Below are positions 35,318-43,743 of a DNA stretch of 64,000 nt, piece after piece. Under the pieces are notes generated by a model. That model was given only the letters and a program-made list of their open reading frames with translations, was not told the DNA's origin and made no database searches. The position numbers and the translations under genes were made by a program. The number at the start of each line of letters is the position of its first letter. Position 1 is the stretch's first letter. Origin of the DNA: Acetobacteraceae bacterium (GTDB lineage Bacteria; Pseudomonadota; Alphaproteobacteria; Acetobacterales; Acetobacteraceae); contig JAMXLO010000111.1 of NCBI GenBank assembly GCA_024280945.1, forward strand, positions 1 to 64,000, written 5' to 3'.

Positions 35318-36370
35318 TCAGCCGGCTTCAAACACGGCAAATGCCTTGGGCGCGCCATAGATGTAAGTTTCCGCAAGATCGGTCCAGACCGGCCGCCGGC
35401 CGAGTTCCGTCATCGCGCCGGCCACACATACCCAGTTGAGCAGTTCCTGCTGCCCGGCATCCTCCAGCTGCTCGGTGGTCAGCGCCCGCCAGCGATCGAG
35501 CTGGCCGTCGCGCATTTCCTCGAAGCGTGCCCGGTCTGATGCGAGATCCGGATAAAGATAGTGATGCTTCGCGGTCAGGAAGGAATGCGACCAGCTCGAC
35601 GAGGCAATAATGGCGACACGCCAGGGCGAGGCACGCAGAGCGCGTGCGGTGGCAGCACCCAGATCGAAGCAGCGTTCCGGCGACGGACCCGGCGGATCGG
35701 GTTCGTCCCCTCCAGTGCCGTCGATGTGCGCGAAGGCACCGCGCTTGGCGATCGCCGAAGTGCCGTAGCAGTTGACGTGGAACGGCACGATCGGCCACGG
35801 CAGGCCTTGGCGGTCATCGTCGAGCAGCAGCAGCGCGTTGATGAATGCGTGCGGCAGCCCGGCTTCGTGCCGCATCGTGTAGGCGTAGCTGATGTCGAAC
35901 CCTTGTTCGATCAGAGAGCGTGCCAGATAGCGGCCACCGGTGCGATGTCCGGTGTGGCGCACGACCGTGTCCGCCGGCTCGCCCCAGGCATTTGCGATGC
36001 CGGTGCGGTGATAGGGACGCGAGTCGATCGCATCGAGCGCGAAGACACAGAAGGGCGCCACGCCGTCTTCGCGGAAGTTTTCGTACTGATCGTCGCCGAA
36101 CATCAGCAGGAAATCCGGGTTGAACGCGTCGAGCGCGGCACGCACGGCGCGGAACCCTTCCATCGCGCGCCGGCGGTGTGTCGGTGCGGCCTCGCCAGAC
36201 TGATGCGCGGCCCATTCCTGTTGCATCGCCGCAGGCCAGTTGGCTGGATCGGTGGCGGCTGGCGGCACGCGCGGGTTCTGCAGCAGGCGTTCGAAGATCA
36301 CTGACATGCGGGCATCGTTGCCGACCAGCAGCGGCGAATGGGTTGCCCCCAGCCCGAGGATTTCTGCCAC
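35318..36370 (-). CDS. class III extradiol ring-cleavage dioxygenase (LigB family)
   Basis: 350 residues with a LigB-type fold. Likely metal-ligand histidines include H11 in GLGATHSPLL and one near DFLLMFGDDQYENF; the SSSWSHSFL segment near residue 264 is typical of the active site. LigB enzymes use Fe(II) and O2 to open catechol-like rings; many family members act on other aromatic or homocyclic substrates. It is the promoter-proximal gene of the dioxygenase-NiCoT pair and is divergent from phnD. There is no LigA-type small subunit alongside. The physiological substrate is unknown. Confidence 0.9.
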   Translation of the reverse strand: MAEILGLGATHSPLLVGNDARMSVIFERLLQNPRVPPAATDPANWPAAMQQEWAAHQSGEAAPTHRRRAMEGFRAVRAALDAFNPDFLLMFGDDQYENFREDGVAPFCVFALDAIDSRPYHRTGIANAWGEPADTVVRHTGHRTGGRYLARSLIEQGFDISYAYTMRHEAGLPHAFINALLLLDDDRQGLPWPIVPFHVNCYGTSAIAKRGAFAHIDGTGGDEPDPPGPSPERCFDLGAATARALRASPWRVAIIASSSWSHSFLTAKHHYLYPDLASDRARFEEMRDGQLDRWRALTTEQLEDAGQQELLNWVCVAGAMTELGRRPVWTDLAETYIYGAPKAFAVFEAG

Positions 36371-36506
36371 CGATCTCTCCTGGTTCGGTTCCGCTGTCGT
36401 CCAAGCCTATCACCGGCGGCCGGCCGGGCAGAAGTGGCGCCGACCCGATCTGGGCGGCCGGCTGCGCGTGAGATATTCTGACGCGTTGCAGCAGACGGTG
36501 CATCGA

Positions 36507-37463
36507 ATGATCACACGACGAGGCGCAGCTTCCGGGCTTGCTGGGCTGTTGCTGGTGCGGCACGCACTGGCGCAGGAGATGCCGAAGCCCGGCAAGCGTG
36601 ACTGGGCGAAGGAAATCCCGGTGATGCGCATCGGGCTGCTCGGCGGTGAGAACGACGCCGACCGGCTGGCGCGGGTCGATGGCTACAAGAAGCTGATGGA
36701 GAGTACGTTCGAGGTGCCGGTGAAGCTGCTGGTCGCAGCCGACTATGCCGGGGTGATCCAGGCGTTTGCCGCGAAGCAGCTCGAGACGGCGTATATGAGT
36801 CCCGCAGCCTATGCCTCCGCGTGGCTGGAGAGCGGCGGCGACGTCGTGCCCCTGGTGGTGACGCAAGAGCAGGACGGGAGCAACTCGTACGTGGCGGTGA
36901 TGTATACACGCGCCGACAGCGGCATCACCTCCCTGGCGGACATGAAGGGGCACTCGCTGGCCTGGTCAGATCCGAACAGCGCCTCCGGCTATCTGATTCC
37001 GCGCGCGGAGTTCCGTGCGCAGGGAATCGATCCGGAATCAGGCAGGTATTTCGGCCGCACGGGTTTTGCCGGCGGCCACGAACAGGCGGTGGTGGCGGTG
37101 CTCAATCACCAGTATGACGCGGGCGTCACCTGGACCTCGGGCGTCGGCGATCCAGCGCAGGGCTATACGCGCGGCGCCCTGCGCATGATGGTCGACAAGC
37201 ATATGCTGGACATGACGGACCTCCGCATCATCTGGAAGTCGCGGCCGATCCTGAACGGGCCGCTGACGGTGCGGAAGAGCACGCCGGCGAGCTACCAGGC
37301 GGACATGCTGGCATTCCACCTGGCGCTGCCAACGGCGTTTCCGGACGTTTACCACACCTTCGACATGGGCAGCGGCAAGGGTTGGGTGCCGGTGAAGCAT
37401 GCCGACTTTCAGGTGTTCATCGACATGCTGCAACAGGAGGCGGCACAGCGGCGGCATCGGTGA
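36507..37463 (+). CDS. phnD: phosphonate-type ABC transporter substrate-binding protein
   Basis: 318 residues from ATG 36507, with a signal peptide (MITRRGAASGLAGLLLVRHALAQ). The mature part has the PhnD features IGLLGGENDADRL, YMSPAAYASAW, SLADMKGHSLAWSDPNSASGYLIP and GVTWTSG. PhnD binds phosphonates or phosphite-like anions in the periplasm. It overlaps phnE1 by GTGA. The phnD-phnE-phnE order resembles E. coli phnCDE or two-permease phn systems but lacks phnC next to it. The ligand could be any phosphonate or related anion. Confidence 0.93.
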   Translation: MITRRGAASGLAGLLLVRHALAQEMPKPGKRDWAKEIPVMRIGLLGGENDADRLARVDGYKKLMESTFEVPVKLLVAADYAGVIQAFAAKQLETAYMSPAAYASAWLESGGDVVPLVVTQEQDGSNSYVAVMYTRADSGITSLADMKGHSLAWSDPNSASGYLIPRAEFRAQGIDPESGRYFGRTGFAGGHEQAVVAVLNHQYDAGVTWTSGVGDPAQGYTRGALRMMVDKHMLDMTDLRIIWKSRPILNGPLTVRKSTPASYQADMLAFHLALPTAFPDVYHTFDMGSGKGWVPVKHADFQVFIDMLQQEAAQRRHR

Positions 37464-38329
37464 GCGACGTCGCCACGGCAGAAGCGGCATTCCTGGCGCG
37501 CCGCCGGACGCGGATCGTCAGCGGTCTCGGTTCGGCACTGGTGGTATGCGCAGCCCTGGTGCTGTCAGCATGGGTGTCGGAGGCATATCCGTCCGCGCTG
37601 CTCGCCGGCGCGCCGCGCGTTGGCGAGTATCTGGCCAAGTTGGCTCCCGATCTGCGCATACCGGTGCTGTTCGCCGGGACCGAGACGCAGGGTTCGCTCG
37701 CCTACTGGATGTACCGGCTCGACATCTGGCTGTGGCTGCTGTTCGAGACCAGCCAGATGGCGGCGTTGGCAACTTTTGGTGGCGCCGTGCTGGCCCTGCT
37801 GCTGTGCTTTCCGGCGGCGCGCAACCTGGCGCCGAACCGGGCAGTGTATTTCGTCTTTCGACGACTGCTGGAATTGTTCCGCTCGGTACCGGACATCGTC
37901 TACGCGCTGATCCTTGTGTGGACGTTCGGTGTGGGTCCACTGGCCGGCATTCTGGCGATCGCGCTGCACACGGTTGGTGCACTGGGCAAGCTGTTTGCTG
38001 AAGTAGTGGAGAACGCCGAGATGGGTCCGTGGGATGCGATGCGCGGCGCCGGTGCCAACTGGGCGAAGAGCGTGCGCTTCGGCATCCTGCCGCAGGTGTT
38101 GCCGAATTTTCTGTCCTACGTACTGCTGCGGTTCGAGATCAATGTACGCGGCGCCACGGTGATTGGCTTTGTCGGCGCCGGCGGGATTGGGCAGGAGCTC
38201 TATTCGGTCATCAGCTTCAACTATTATCAGGAGATCGGTGCGATCATCGTGCTGATCATCCTGACGGTGAGCGCGATCGACCTGACGTCGGAGCGATTGC
38301 GACGTGCGGCAATGCGCGGCCGAATATAA
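37460..38329 (+). CDS. phnE: phosphonate ABC transporter permease, first copy
   Basis: 289 residues from GTG 37460, overlapping the phnD stop (GTGA). About six transmembrane helices, with the EAA loop seen in EVVENAEMGPWDAMRGAGANWAKSVRFGILPQVLP and then GFVGAGGIGQELY. It is the inner-membrane channel of a phosphonate-type importer and probably heterodimerises with the next gene. A longer frame exists upstream inside phnD but is not preferred because the GTGA overlap is the standard coupling. Confidence 0.92.
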   Translation: MSDVATAEAAFLARRRTRIVSGLGSALVVCAALVLSAWVSEAYPSALLAGAPRVGEYLAKLAPDLRIPVLFAGTETQGSLAYWMYRLDIWLWLLFETSQMAALATFGGAVLALLLCFPAARNLAPNRAVYFVFRRLLELFRSVPDIVYALILVWTFGVGPLAGILAIALHTVGALGKLFAEVVENAEMGPWDAMRGAGANWAKSVRFGILPQVLPNFLSYVLLRFEINVRGATVIGFVGAGGIGQELYSVISFNYYQEIGAIIVLIILTVSAIDLTSERLRRAAMRGRI

Positions 38330-38332
38330 CCG

Positions 38333-39160
38333 ATGGACACACCGGCCGACATTGCCGCTGTGCGCGCGCGCTTCCCACGTGCCTTCGCGCCTACACCACT
38401 GACGCGCGTGCTGCGGTGGGTCGGTGGGGTGCTGTTCATCGCGTGGCTGATCGCGCTCCTCGCCTGGTTCGATATCACGCCGGCGCGGCTGTCGCGCGGT
38501 GTGTCGGGGTTGTTCGTCATCCTGCGCCAGATGGTCCCGCCGAGTCCGGGCGCGCAGTGGCAGGACATTCTGCAAGGGCTGGCACAGAGCGTGGCGATGG
38601 CGTTTCTCGGCACGTTCGCCGCTGCAGTGGTTGCGCTGCCACTGGGTTTTCTTGGTGCGCGCAACGTGCTGGTCAACGCTCTGGCGCATTTCTCGATCCG
38701 CCGGGTGTTCGATGGGTTCCGCGGGGTGGATCAGCTTATCTGGGCGTTGGCCTTCGTGCGCGCGGTGGGGTTGGGTCCGCTGGCCGGGGTGATGGCGATC
38801 GCGGCTGCGGATATCTGCGTGCTGGCAAAATTGTTCGCCGAGGCGATTGAAAACGCCGATCCTCGGCAAACCGACGCAGTGACGGCGGCAGGCGGCACGC
38901 GGCTCCTGGAAATACGCTATGGACTGCTGCCGCAGGTGCTGCCGGTGCTGCTGGCGCAGGTGCTTTATTCGTTCGAAAGCAATACGCGCAGTGCGGCGAT
39001 CCTCGGCGTGGTGGGGGCGGGCGGTATCGGGCTGCAGATCGCCGAGAGGATCAAGGTTCGATACTGGGACGAGGTATCGTTCATCATCATCCTGATCCTG
39101 CTGACGGTCGCGGTGATCGATCAGCTGTCAGCACGGGTGAGGCGGCGACTGATCGGCTGA
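38333..39160 (+). CDS. phnE: phosphonate ABC transporter permease, second copy
   Basis: 275 residues, 3 nt after the first permease. It has about six transmembrane helices and the EAA-type loop EAIENADPRQTDAVTAAGGTRLLEIRYGLLPQVLPVLL, then GVVGAGGIGLQIAE. It pairs with the upstream PhnE to form the transmembrane channel. The two copies share this loop region but differ at the N terminus, so they are an old duplication rather than a recent one. No ATPase (phnC) gene follows within the window; the next gene is the convergent protease. Confidence 0.92.
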   Translation: MDTPADIAAVRARFPRAFAPTPLTRVLRWVGGVLFIAWLIALLAWFDITPARLSRGVSGLFVILRQMVPPSPGAQWQDILQGLAQSVAMAFLGTFAAAVVALPLGFLGARNVLVNALAHFSIRRVFDGFRGVDQLIWALAFVRAVGLGPLAGVMAIAAADICVLAKLFAEAIENADPRQTDAVTAAGGTRLLEIRYGLLPQVLPVLLAQVLYSFESNTRSAAILGVVGAGGIGLQIAERIKVRYWDEVSFIIILILLTVAVIDQLSARVRRRLIG

Positions 39161-39251
39161 CACAAAGCTGACCCGTTAGACGACATCGTCGTCGGACGAA
39201 GCTTACGCTGACACGTCATCGCTGGTCACATTGTCGCTGCACGGTACGCAG

Positions 39252-40151
39252 TCATACGAATTGCAAGTGCTGTTGGCTCTCAGGCGACTGGGCAATCCCA
39301 GCCAACACGCCTGCTCTGTCCAAGCTTCCTCCCTGCAGCGCGCTCAGCCAGCCCTGCAGACCTCCAGCATCTGCAGGTCTGCCCAAGCCATTCTCGTAAA
39401 GGCTCTCAATGTACGCCGGGTCAGCCTGCTGAGCATGCAGAGATTGAAACTCGGGGGATTGGCTGATCATCTGAGCAAGCTGCGCAGTCGTACCTCCGTT
39501 GCCGAGAAAATCGGCCCAGTGGTTCAGCCCATCAGATTCAGGTTCCCGCCCGAGACCCGTGAGATAGTCCTCGCGCACGATCGTTATGAACTGCAGTCGG
39601 GGTGCCGGCGGACCATACAACGATTGAATGGCCTGGATATCGGAGAGATCTGGTCCCGAGTTGTTGGCTGGACCTTCGCTCGGATACATCACGGCGCTTG
39701 GGTCACTGGGATTGTGAGCAAGACCAAGCGCATGGCCAAATTCATGCTCGAACGCCTGCAGCAGGCCAGTCAAATAGCCGGAATATCTAAAATCACCGAA
39801 TGGCTGTGGAATCAGTGGAACTTCAGCCGGGTCCTCCGCCGCCACGACCGTGCCCGGCCGAAAATAGGGGCCGCTCCAAGACCAGTAGGTCGTACCTATA
39901 TCGCCCCCCTGCGCGGGATGCAGCATCGCGAAACCCACGCGTATGTCCACGGTCGGCGAGTCCGGCACGAGCTGAAATTGTATGCCCGACACCGCAGACC
40001 ATGCCGCCGCAGCTTTCTCGACAACCGCTTGATACCCCTGGTCGGTGATGAAATTCGAAAACGACAGTGGTTGGCCGGCGAAGTTGGTCGTCGCGAACGT
40101 GTAAGTGATGACATTTGATGGCCATCGAGGGCCTTCCAATGGATCAGGCAT
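39252..40151 (-). CDS. matrixin-like zinc metalloprotease with DUF4214 domain
   Basis: 299 residues. A zinc-binding HEFGHALGLAH (136-146) with the Met-turn VMYP (Met155) identifies a metzincin of the M10A/matrixin type; the fold begins with a WPSNVITYTFATTNF strand. Residues about 195-290 are a DUF4214-like segment (two copies of a YLTGLGREPESDGLNHWADFL...Q-type motif), often found in proteins exported by type I secretion. There is no N-terminal signal peptide and no clear RTX repeats. It probably acts outside the cell, but export is inferred. It is convergent with phnE and stands alone. Confidence 0.88.
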   Translation of the reverse strand: MPDPLEGPRWPSNVITYTFATTNFAGQPLSFSNFITDQGYQAVVEKAAAAWSAVSGIQFQLVPDSPTVDIRVGFAMLHPAQGGDIGTTYWSWSGPYFRPGTVVAAEDPAEVPLIPQPFGDFRYSGYLTGLLQAFEHEFGHALGLAHNPSDPSAVMYPSEGPANNSGPDLSDIQAIQSLYGPPAPRLQFITIVREDYLTGLGREPESDGLNHWADFLGNGGTTAQLAQMISQSPEFQSLHAQQADPAYIESLYENGLGRPADAGGLQGWLSALQGGSLDRAGVLAGIAQSPESQQHLQFV

Positions 40152-40318
40152 CGTGCGGTGCTCTCGCTGTCAGACCACCATTAAGGCCTGGGGCACGACA
40201 GACGGCAACAATAAGAAGCCCGGGATGGAGCGTGGTCACCACGTCGACACACGCGACACGCGAAGTGGCACGACACAGGCCACCACCGATACGGAAAATT
40301 CCGTCGCTCTGGGAAATC

Positions 40319-40600
40319 CTATCGCCGGTCCGGCGCGGTGGGCGCGATGGTGCAGCTTGTACGGAGCAGCGGGGTCACAAGTACCGGGTCGTCGACGCTG
40401 CCGGCGTAGTAAGGGCCACCGCCGCACACCGATCTTTTGACCTGCTCAAGGACCCGGGCCGGTTCATCCAGGATCCTCTGCTCCACGCGCCGCCTGGCGG
40501 AAGTATTGGATACCTCGCGATCGTCCGACAAAATCGCGGAGGCGACACCAGGTGGCAAGGCAATCACGGCCAAGGTCAGCATCACGGGAAAACGCCGCAT
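40319..40600 (-). CDS. possible small exported protein (93 aa)
   Basis: Starts at ATG 40600 with GAGGTTTCT just upstream. The first 22 residues (MRRFPVMLTLAVIALPPGVASA) look like a signal peptide, followed by an Arg-rich helix (RRRVEQRILDEPARVLEQVKR) and two cysteines. No family is recognised. It lies between the protease gene and the glycosyltransferase-like gene, in a region otherwise holding nothing recognisable. The ribosome binding site and signal peptide make it more likely real than not, but the composition is not decisive. Confidence 0.4.
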   Translation of the reverse strand: MRRFPVMLTLAVIALPPGVASAILSDDREVSNTSARRRVEQRILDEPARVLEQVKRSVCGGGPYYAGSVDDPVLVTPLLRTSCTIAPTAPDRR

Positions 40601-40740
40601 AGAAACCTCGATCTGTGTCATGCCGCGGCCTTCTTGGCGATTGCCGTCAAGCCGCCGGCTGATCCGCGGACGACCGTTCCGCGCAGCAACGTGTCATAGG
40701 TGAACGGATGAAGCCAGTTGGTTCTTTGGTTTAATAGGGA

Positions 40741-42186
40741 TCAGGTCTCACCCAAGTTCAGATCGATCCTCAGCTTCAGCATCAGTGGCGTCTCGGTATG
40801 TCCCGCCAGCACGACGCTGGGGACGGCGCCGCCGATCCGCACCCCGTGCCTGGTATCCACCGCGAGATCCGAGCCTAATATATCGAAATAGACTTCTGCT
40901 CCGTTCGGATAGGCGGTCATGGGAAAACCAAGTTCGCCGCCATAACACAGCTTGTTAACCACGCCCTGGACCACCTTGTGCACCTTCAGCAACTCGGCGC
41001 GACCCACCAGTTCCAGGAAAATGCGGCGATAGAATTCGCGCAAAATGGGCAGCCTGCCGCGCAACACCATCGACGACACGACCGGGTTTCGCAGCAATTG
41101 CTCGTTTGGCGTGCTGAACAGCTCGAGCCTCGCGCGATTGTAGCCAGAGTCGGCAATGCGGGCCGGCCCTTCACAGAATACCGAAAGGCCAATCGTCTTG
41201 GCCCCGAACGGGTCACGCGGGAACACTGCGCGCATGTTGTCGATCAGCAGGACTTGGTCCGGCTGCGCCTCCGCAGCCGACATCTGATCGAGCAGCTGGC
41301 TCAGGTAAAAGTGCGCGATGTTCTCGGCCACAGCGAGTTCGGTTGCCGGAATGACATAAGCGGCACAGTTGTACCGCGCGAGGATGGCCAGCTCGTCCTG
41401 GTCGAAATCGCCGATGCAATGCACGGCAACCGATGGGCTCGCGCAGCGCAGACTGCCCAGAAACAGGTGCAGCCAACCGGCATCGCGCTGGCGCACGTAA
41501 AATGCCAGCACGGCGTCGGTCGCCGACGATGCCGGTTCGGGAGCGACGAGGGTCTGGCTGGCACCCTGCAGCCAGGCGCCACGCAATGGATGCATATGCA
41601 CGACGTAGTTATGGATTGCCTGATCCATCGCGCCGGTGATCGGCACGGTGCGTCCGGCGAGCTGGTGCGTCATCGCCGCGAGGTAGCGCAGCATTCCGGC
41701 TCGCGTCGCGCTGGTGGCGTCGGCATTCGAAAGGATGCAGTCGCGAATGTTATGCGCGAGCGCCTCGCCATAGGCCTGCACCACGGCGCTGTGCACGACC
41801 GGGGTGTCGCCGATCCGGTTTGGCGTCGCGGCGTAGACGATGTCCGCCGACAGTGGCGCGGCGAACGGGTCGGCCTGGAAGGTTACGCCTGTTGGATCGA
41901 GCAGCAGGACATTGGCGTAGGCGTCGCCATGGCGCAGCAGAAAATTGAGATAGGCGAAGAAGCGGCTCGCTTTCGCCGCCATGCGCGGCTGGGCCAATGG
42001 TGCTGCGCGTTCGACGATGACTCCCCGGCTTCGCAATTCGCGGATCGTCTCGGCGGCGACATCTTCCACCAACAGACAGACATCACCGGCGAATCCGGTG
42101 CCGCGCAGCGAGGCGATGAACGGATCGAGCCGGTGCATCGGCAACGCCGTGCAGGCACCCAGTACCAGGTTCTTCAAGCCGTCCAC
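40741..42186 (-). CDS. glycosyltransferase-like protein with two duplicated domains
   Basis: 481 residues from GTG 42186, with AAGGGCGCGAC upstream. The halves (about 1-230 and 231-481) share one plan: an initial KNLVLGACTALP or DAVLAFYVRQRDAG stretch, a segment ending in FDQDELAILARYNC, then VLLLDPTGVTFQADPF or VLLIDNMRAVFPRDPF. This resembles GT-A glycosyltransferases in which a DxD metal motif sits in LLSDxRDVVFQ.DPF; both copies have altered acidic residues, so catalytic activity is doubtful. No signal peptide or transmembrane helix is visible. It follows cca by 36 nt and may be in the same operon; acceptor and donor are unknown. Confidence 0.6.
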   Translation of the reverse strand: MDGLKNLVLGACTALPMHRLDPFIASLRGTGFAGDVCLLVEDVAAETIRELRSRGVIVERAAPLAQPRMAAKASRFFAYLNFLLRHGDAYANVLLLDPTGVTFQADPFAAPLSADIVYAATPNRIGDTPVVHSAVVQAYGEALAHNIRDCILSNADATSATRAGMLRYLAAMTHQLAGRTVPITGAMDQAIHNYVVHMHPLRGAWLQGASQTLVAPEPASSATDAVLAFYVRQRDAGWLHLFLGSLRCASPSVAVHCIGDFDQDELAILARYNCAAYVIPATELAVAENIAHFYLSQLLDQMSAAEAQPDQVLLIDNMRAVFPRDPFGAKTIGLSVFCEGPARIADSGYNRARLELFSTPNEQLLRNPVVSSMVLRGRLPILREFYRRIFLELVGRAELLKVHKVVQGVVNKLCYGGELGFPMTAYPNGAEVYFDILGSDLAVDTRHGVRIGGAVPSVVLAGHTETPLMLKLRIDLNLGET

Positions 42187-42222
42187 GTCGCGCCCTTGGT
42201 CATCGAATCCAAGGGCAGGAGT

Positions 42223-43407
42223 CTACATCCGTCTCAGCAGCTCCGCACGGCACGCTTCCTTATCGGCGACGCAACCGCCGTCGAGCCACCATTGGCGCAC
42301 GGCGCGCAGCAGCTCACCAACGCGCGGGCCCTCAGTCTCACCAAGCGCCAGCACATCTCGGCCTTCCAATGGAAACACCGGGCGCGGCATGGCGGCCAGG
42401 CGTGCGCGCAGCGCTGCCCAGTCGGGCGCAGCGCCCCCGGCAAGCCAGGCGCGATCGACCAACACATCCGCCGGCTCCTCCGCCAGCAGCCGCCGGAGCG
42501 CGGCGTCGCTATCTCCAGGATGCGCTGTGGGGCCGTGCCGCAGCACCGCCAGCCGATCGCGCTCCGCCGCCGACATCCGCAACCGATTGGCGAGCGTCGC
42601 GTCATCGCCGGTCAGCAAGGCCGCCAGCCGAAGGATCGGGCAGGCGGGGGCACCGGCGGCCACCAGTCGAGCGAGCCGGCTCTGATCAGTTCCCTCCGGC
42701 AGTGCTGCGGCCAGTACCCCGAACTCCGCCATCAGAGCGACCGCCTCGCGCGGGTCGGGTGTCGCCAGGATGCGCGCCAGTTCGCTCCAGACCCGCTCGA
42801 CGGACAGCCGGGCGAGACCTGGCACGCCCGCCCGGATCGCCGCCAGCGCTGCCGGGTCGGCGTTGCCGCGGCCGTAGCGTGCGAAGAACCGGAAATAGCG
42901 CAGGATCCTTAGATAGTCCTCGGCGATCCTGGTCGCGGGGTCGCCAACGAAACGAACAAGACCTGAGCGCAGGTCGGAGACGCCTCCGAAATAATCGAAC
43001 ACCTCACCGCCCTGCGTCATCGACATGGCATTGATGGTGAAGTCGCGCCGTGCGGCGTCGGCGCGCCAGTCATCGGTGAACGCCACCATTGCATGGCGCC
43101 CATCGGTCTCCACGTCACGGCGGAGCGTTGTGATCTCGAAGCTCTGCCCCTCCAGTACCGCGGTGACCGTGCCGTGCCGCACACCAGTCGGCACGCTGCG
43201 GATGCCCGCGGCTTGCAATGCCTTCCCGACGTCCTCGGGCGTGCGCGGCGTGGCCAGGTCGATCTCGGTTATGGGGCAGCCGGCAAGGGTATCGCGCACC
43301 GCACCACCGACCACACGTGCCTCTGGAAGCGCCGTCAGCACGGCAGCGAGGGCTGGCTCGGCCAGGAATGCCGGAGGCGCAATGCGCAGAGCCGGCGTGT
43401 CGGTCAC
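42223..43407 (-). CDS. cca: CCA tRNA nucleotidyltransferase / poly(A) polymerase family
   Basis: 394 residues. The class II nucleotidyltransferase head has GGAVRD at 34-39, the acidic catalytic pair in TEIDLAT (E48 and D50), RRDFTINAM and DYFGGVSDLRSGLVRFVGDPATRIAEDYLRILRYFRFFARYG; a helical C-terminal body follows. The enzyme adds CCA to tRNA 3' ends; some homologues are poly(A) polymerases. The first catalytic residue is Glu rather than the usual Asp of DxD. It is part of the DUF1285-NUDIX-DUF6111-cca block, conserved in related bacteria. Confidence 0.93.
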   Translation of the reverse strand: MTDTPALRIAPPAFLAEPALAAVLTALPEARVVGGAVRDTLAGCPITEIDLATPRTPEDVGKALQAAGIRSVPTGVRHGTVTAVLEGQSFEITTLRRDVETDGRHAMVAFTDDWRADAARRDFTINAMSMTQGGEVFDYFGGVSDLRSGLVRFVGDPATRIAEDYLRILRYFRFFARYGRGNADPAALAAIRAGVPGLARLSVERVWSELARILATPDPREAVALMAEFGVLAAALPEGTDQSRLARLVAAGAPACPILRLAALLTGDDATLANRLRMSAAERDRLAVLRHGPTAHPGDSDAALRRLLAEEPADVLVDRAWLAGGAAPDWAALRARLAAMPRPVFPLEGRDVLALGETEGPRVGELLRAVRQWWLDGGCVADKEACRAELLRRM

Positions 43408-43413
43408 CTCTGG

Positions 43414-43487
43414 TTCCGGGCGTGAGCCCGGTCTTCTGTCGTCATGGCCTGGCGCGGCCAGGCCATCACGCCCGGCTCCATGGCCGT
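43414..43487. repeat. dispersed intergenic repeat, copy A
   Basis: The segment TTCCGGGCGTGAGCCCGG (43414-43431) then TCTTCTGTCGTCATGGCC (43432-43449) is nearly identical, on the opposite strand, to 47051-47087. It also contains GGCCTGGCGCGGCCAGGCC, a perfect-stem inverted repeat. It lies between cca and the DUF6111 gene. Confidence 0.7.
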
Positions 43488-43497
43488 GTGACCAGCC

Positions 43498-43743
43498 TCA
43501 TTGTGAGGCGGCATGTCCGGAGACGATCTTGCCATCCTCCAGCCGGGCTGGTTGGTAGGTGGCACCAGGCGGAAGTGCATCGTCCTGGCTGAGCCAGATC
43601 AAGGCACCAGCCAGCAAGGCGAGCACGCACGCGGCAATGGCAACGAAGCGGCCCGAGGGGCCGCCTTCGACCGCCATGAACCGCCACAAGGCAAACAGAA
43701 CAAACGGCGCGACGAACAGCGCCAGTTCAACCAGCCGCAGCAT
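43498..43743 (-). CDS. DUF6111-family small membrane protein
   Basis: 81 residues from ATG 43743, with two hydrophobic segments (LRLVELALFVAPFVLFALWRF and FVAIAACVLALLAGALIWLS). The C-terminal tail is polar (DALPPGATYQPARLEDGKIVSGH). This pattern matches small DUF6111 proteins located between NUDIX and cca genes in alphaproteobacteria. It is probably an inner-membrane protein; function unknown. It overlaps the NUDIX gene 3' end by 17 bp, so the two are co-translated. Confidence 0.8.
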   Translation of the reverse strand: MLRLVELALFVAPFVLFALWRFMAVEGGPSGRFVAIAACVLALLAGALIWLSQDDALPPGATYQPARLEDGKIVSGHAASQ

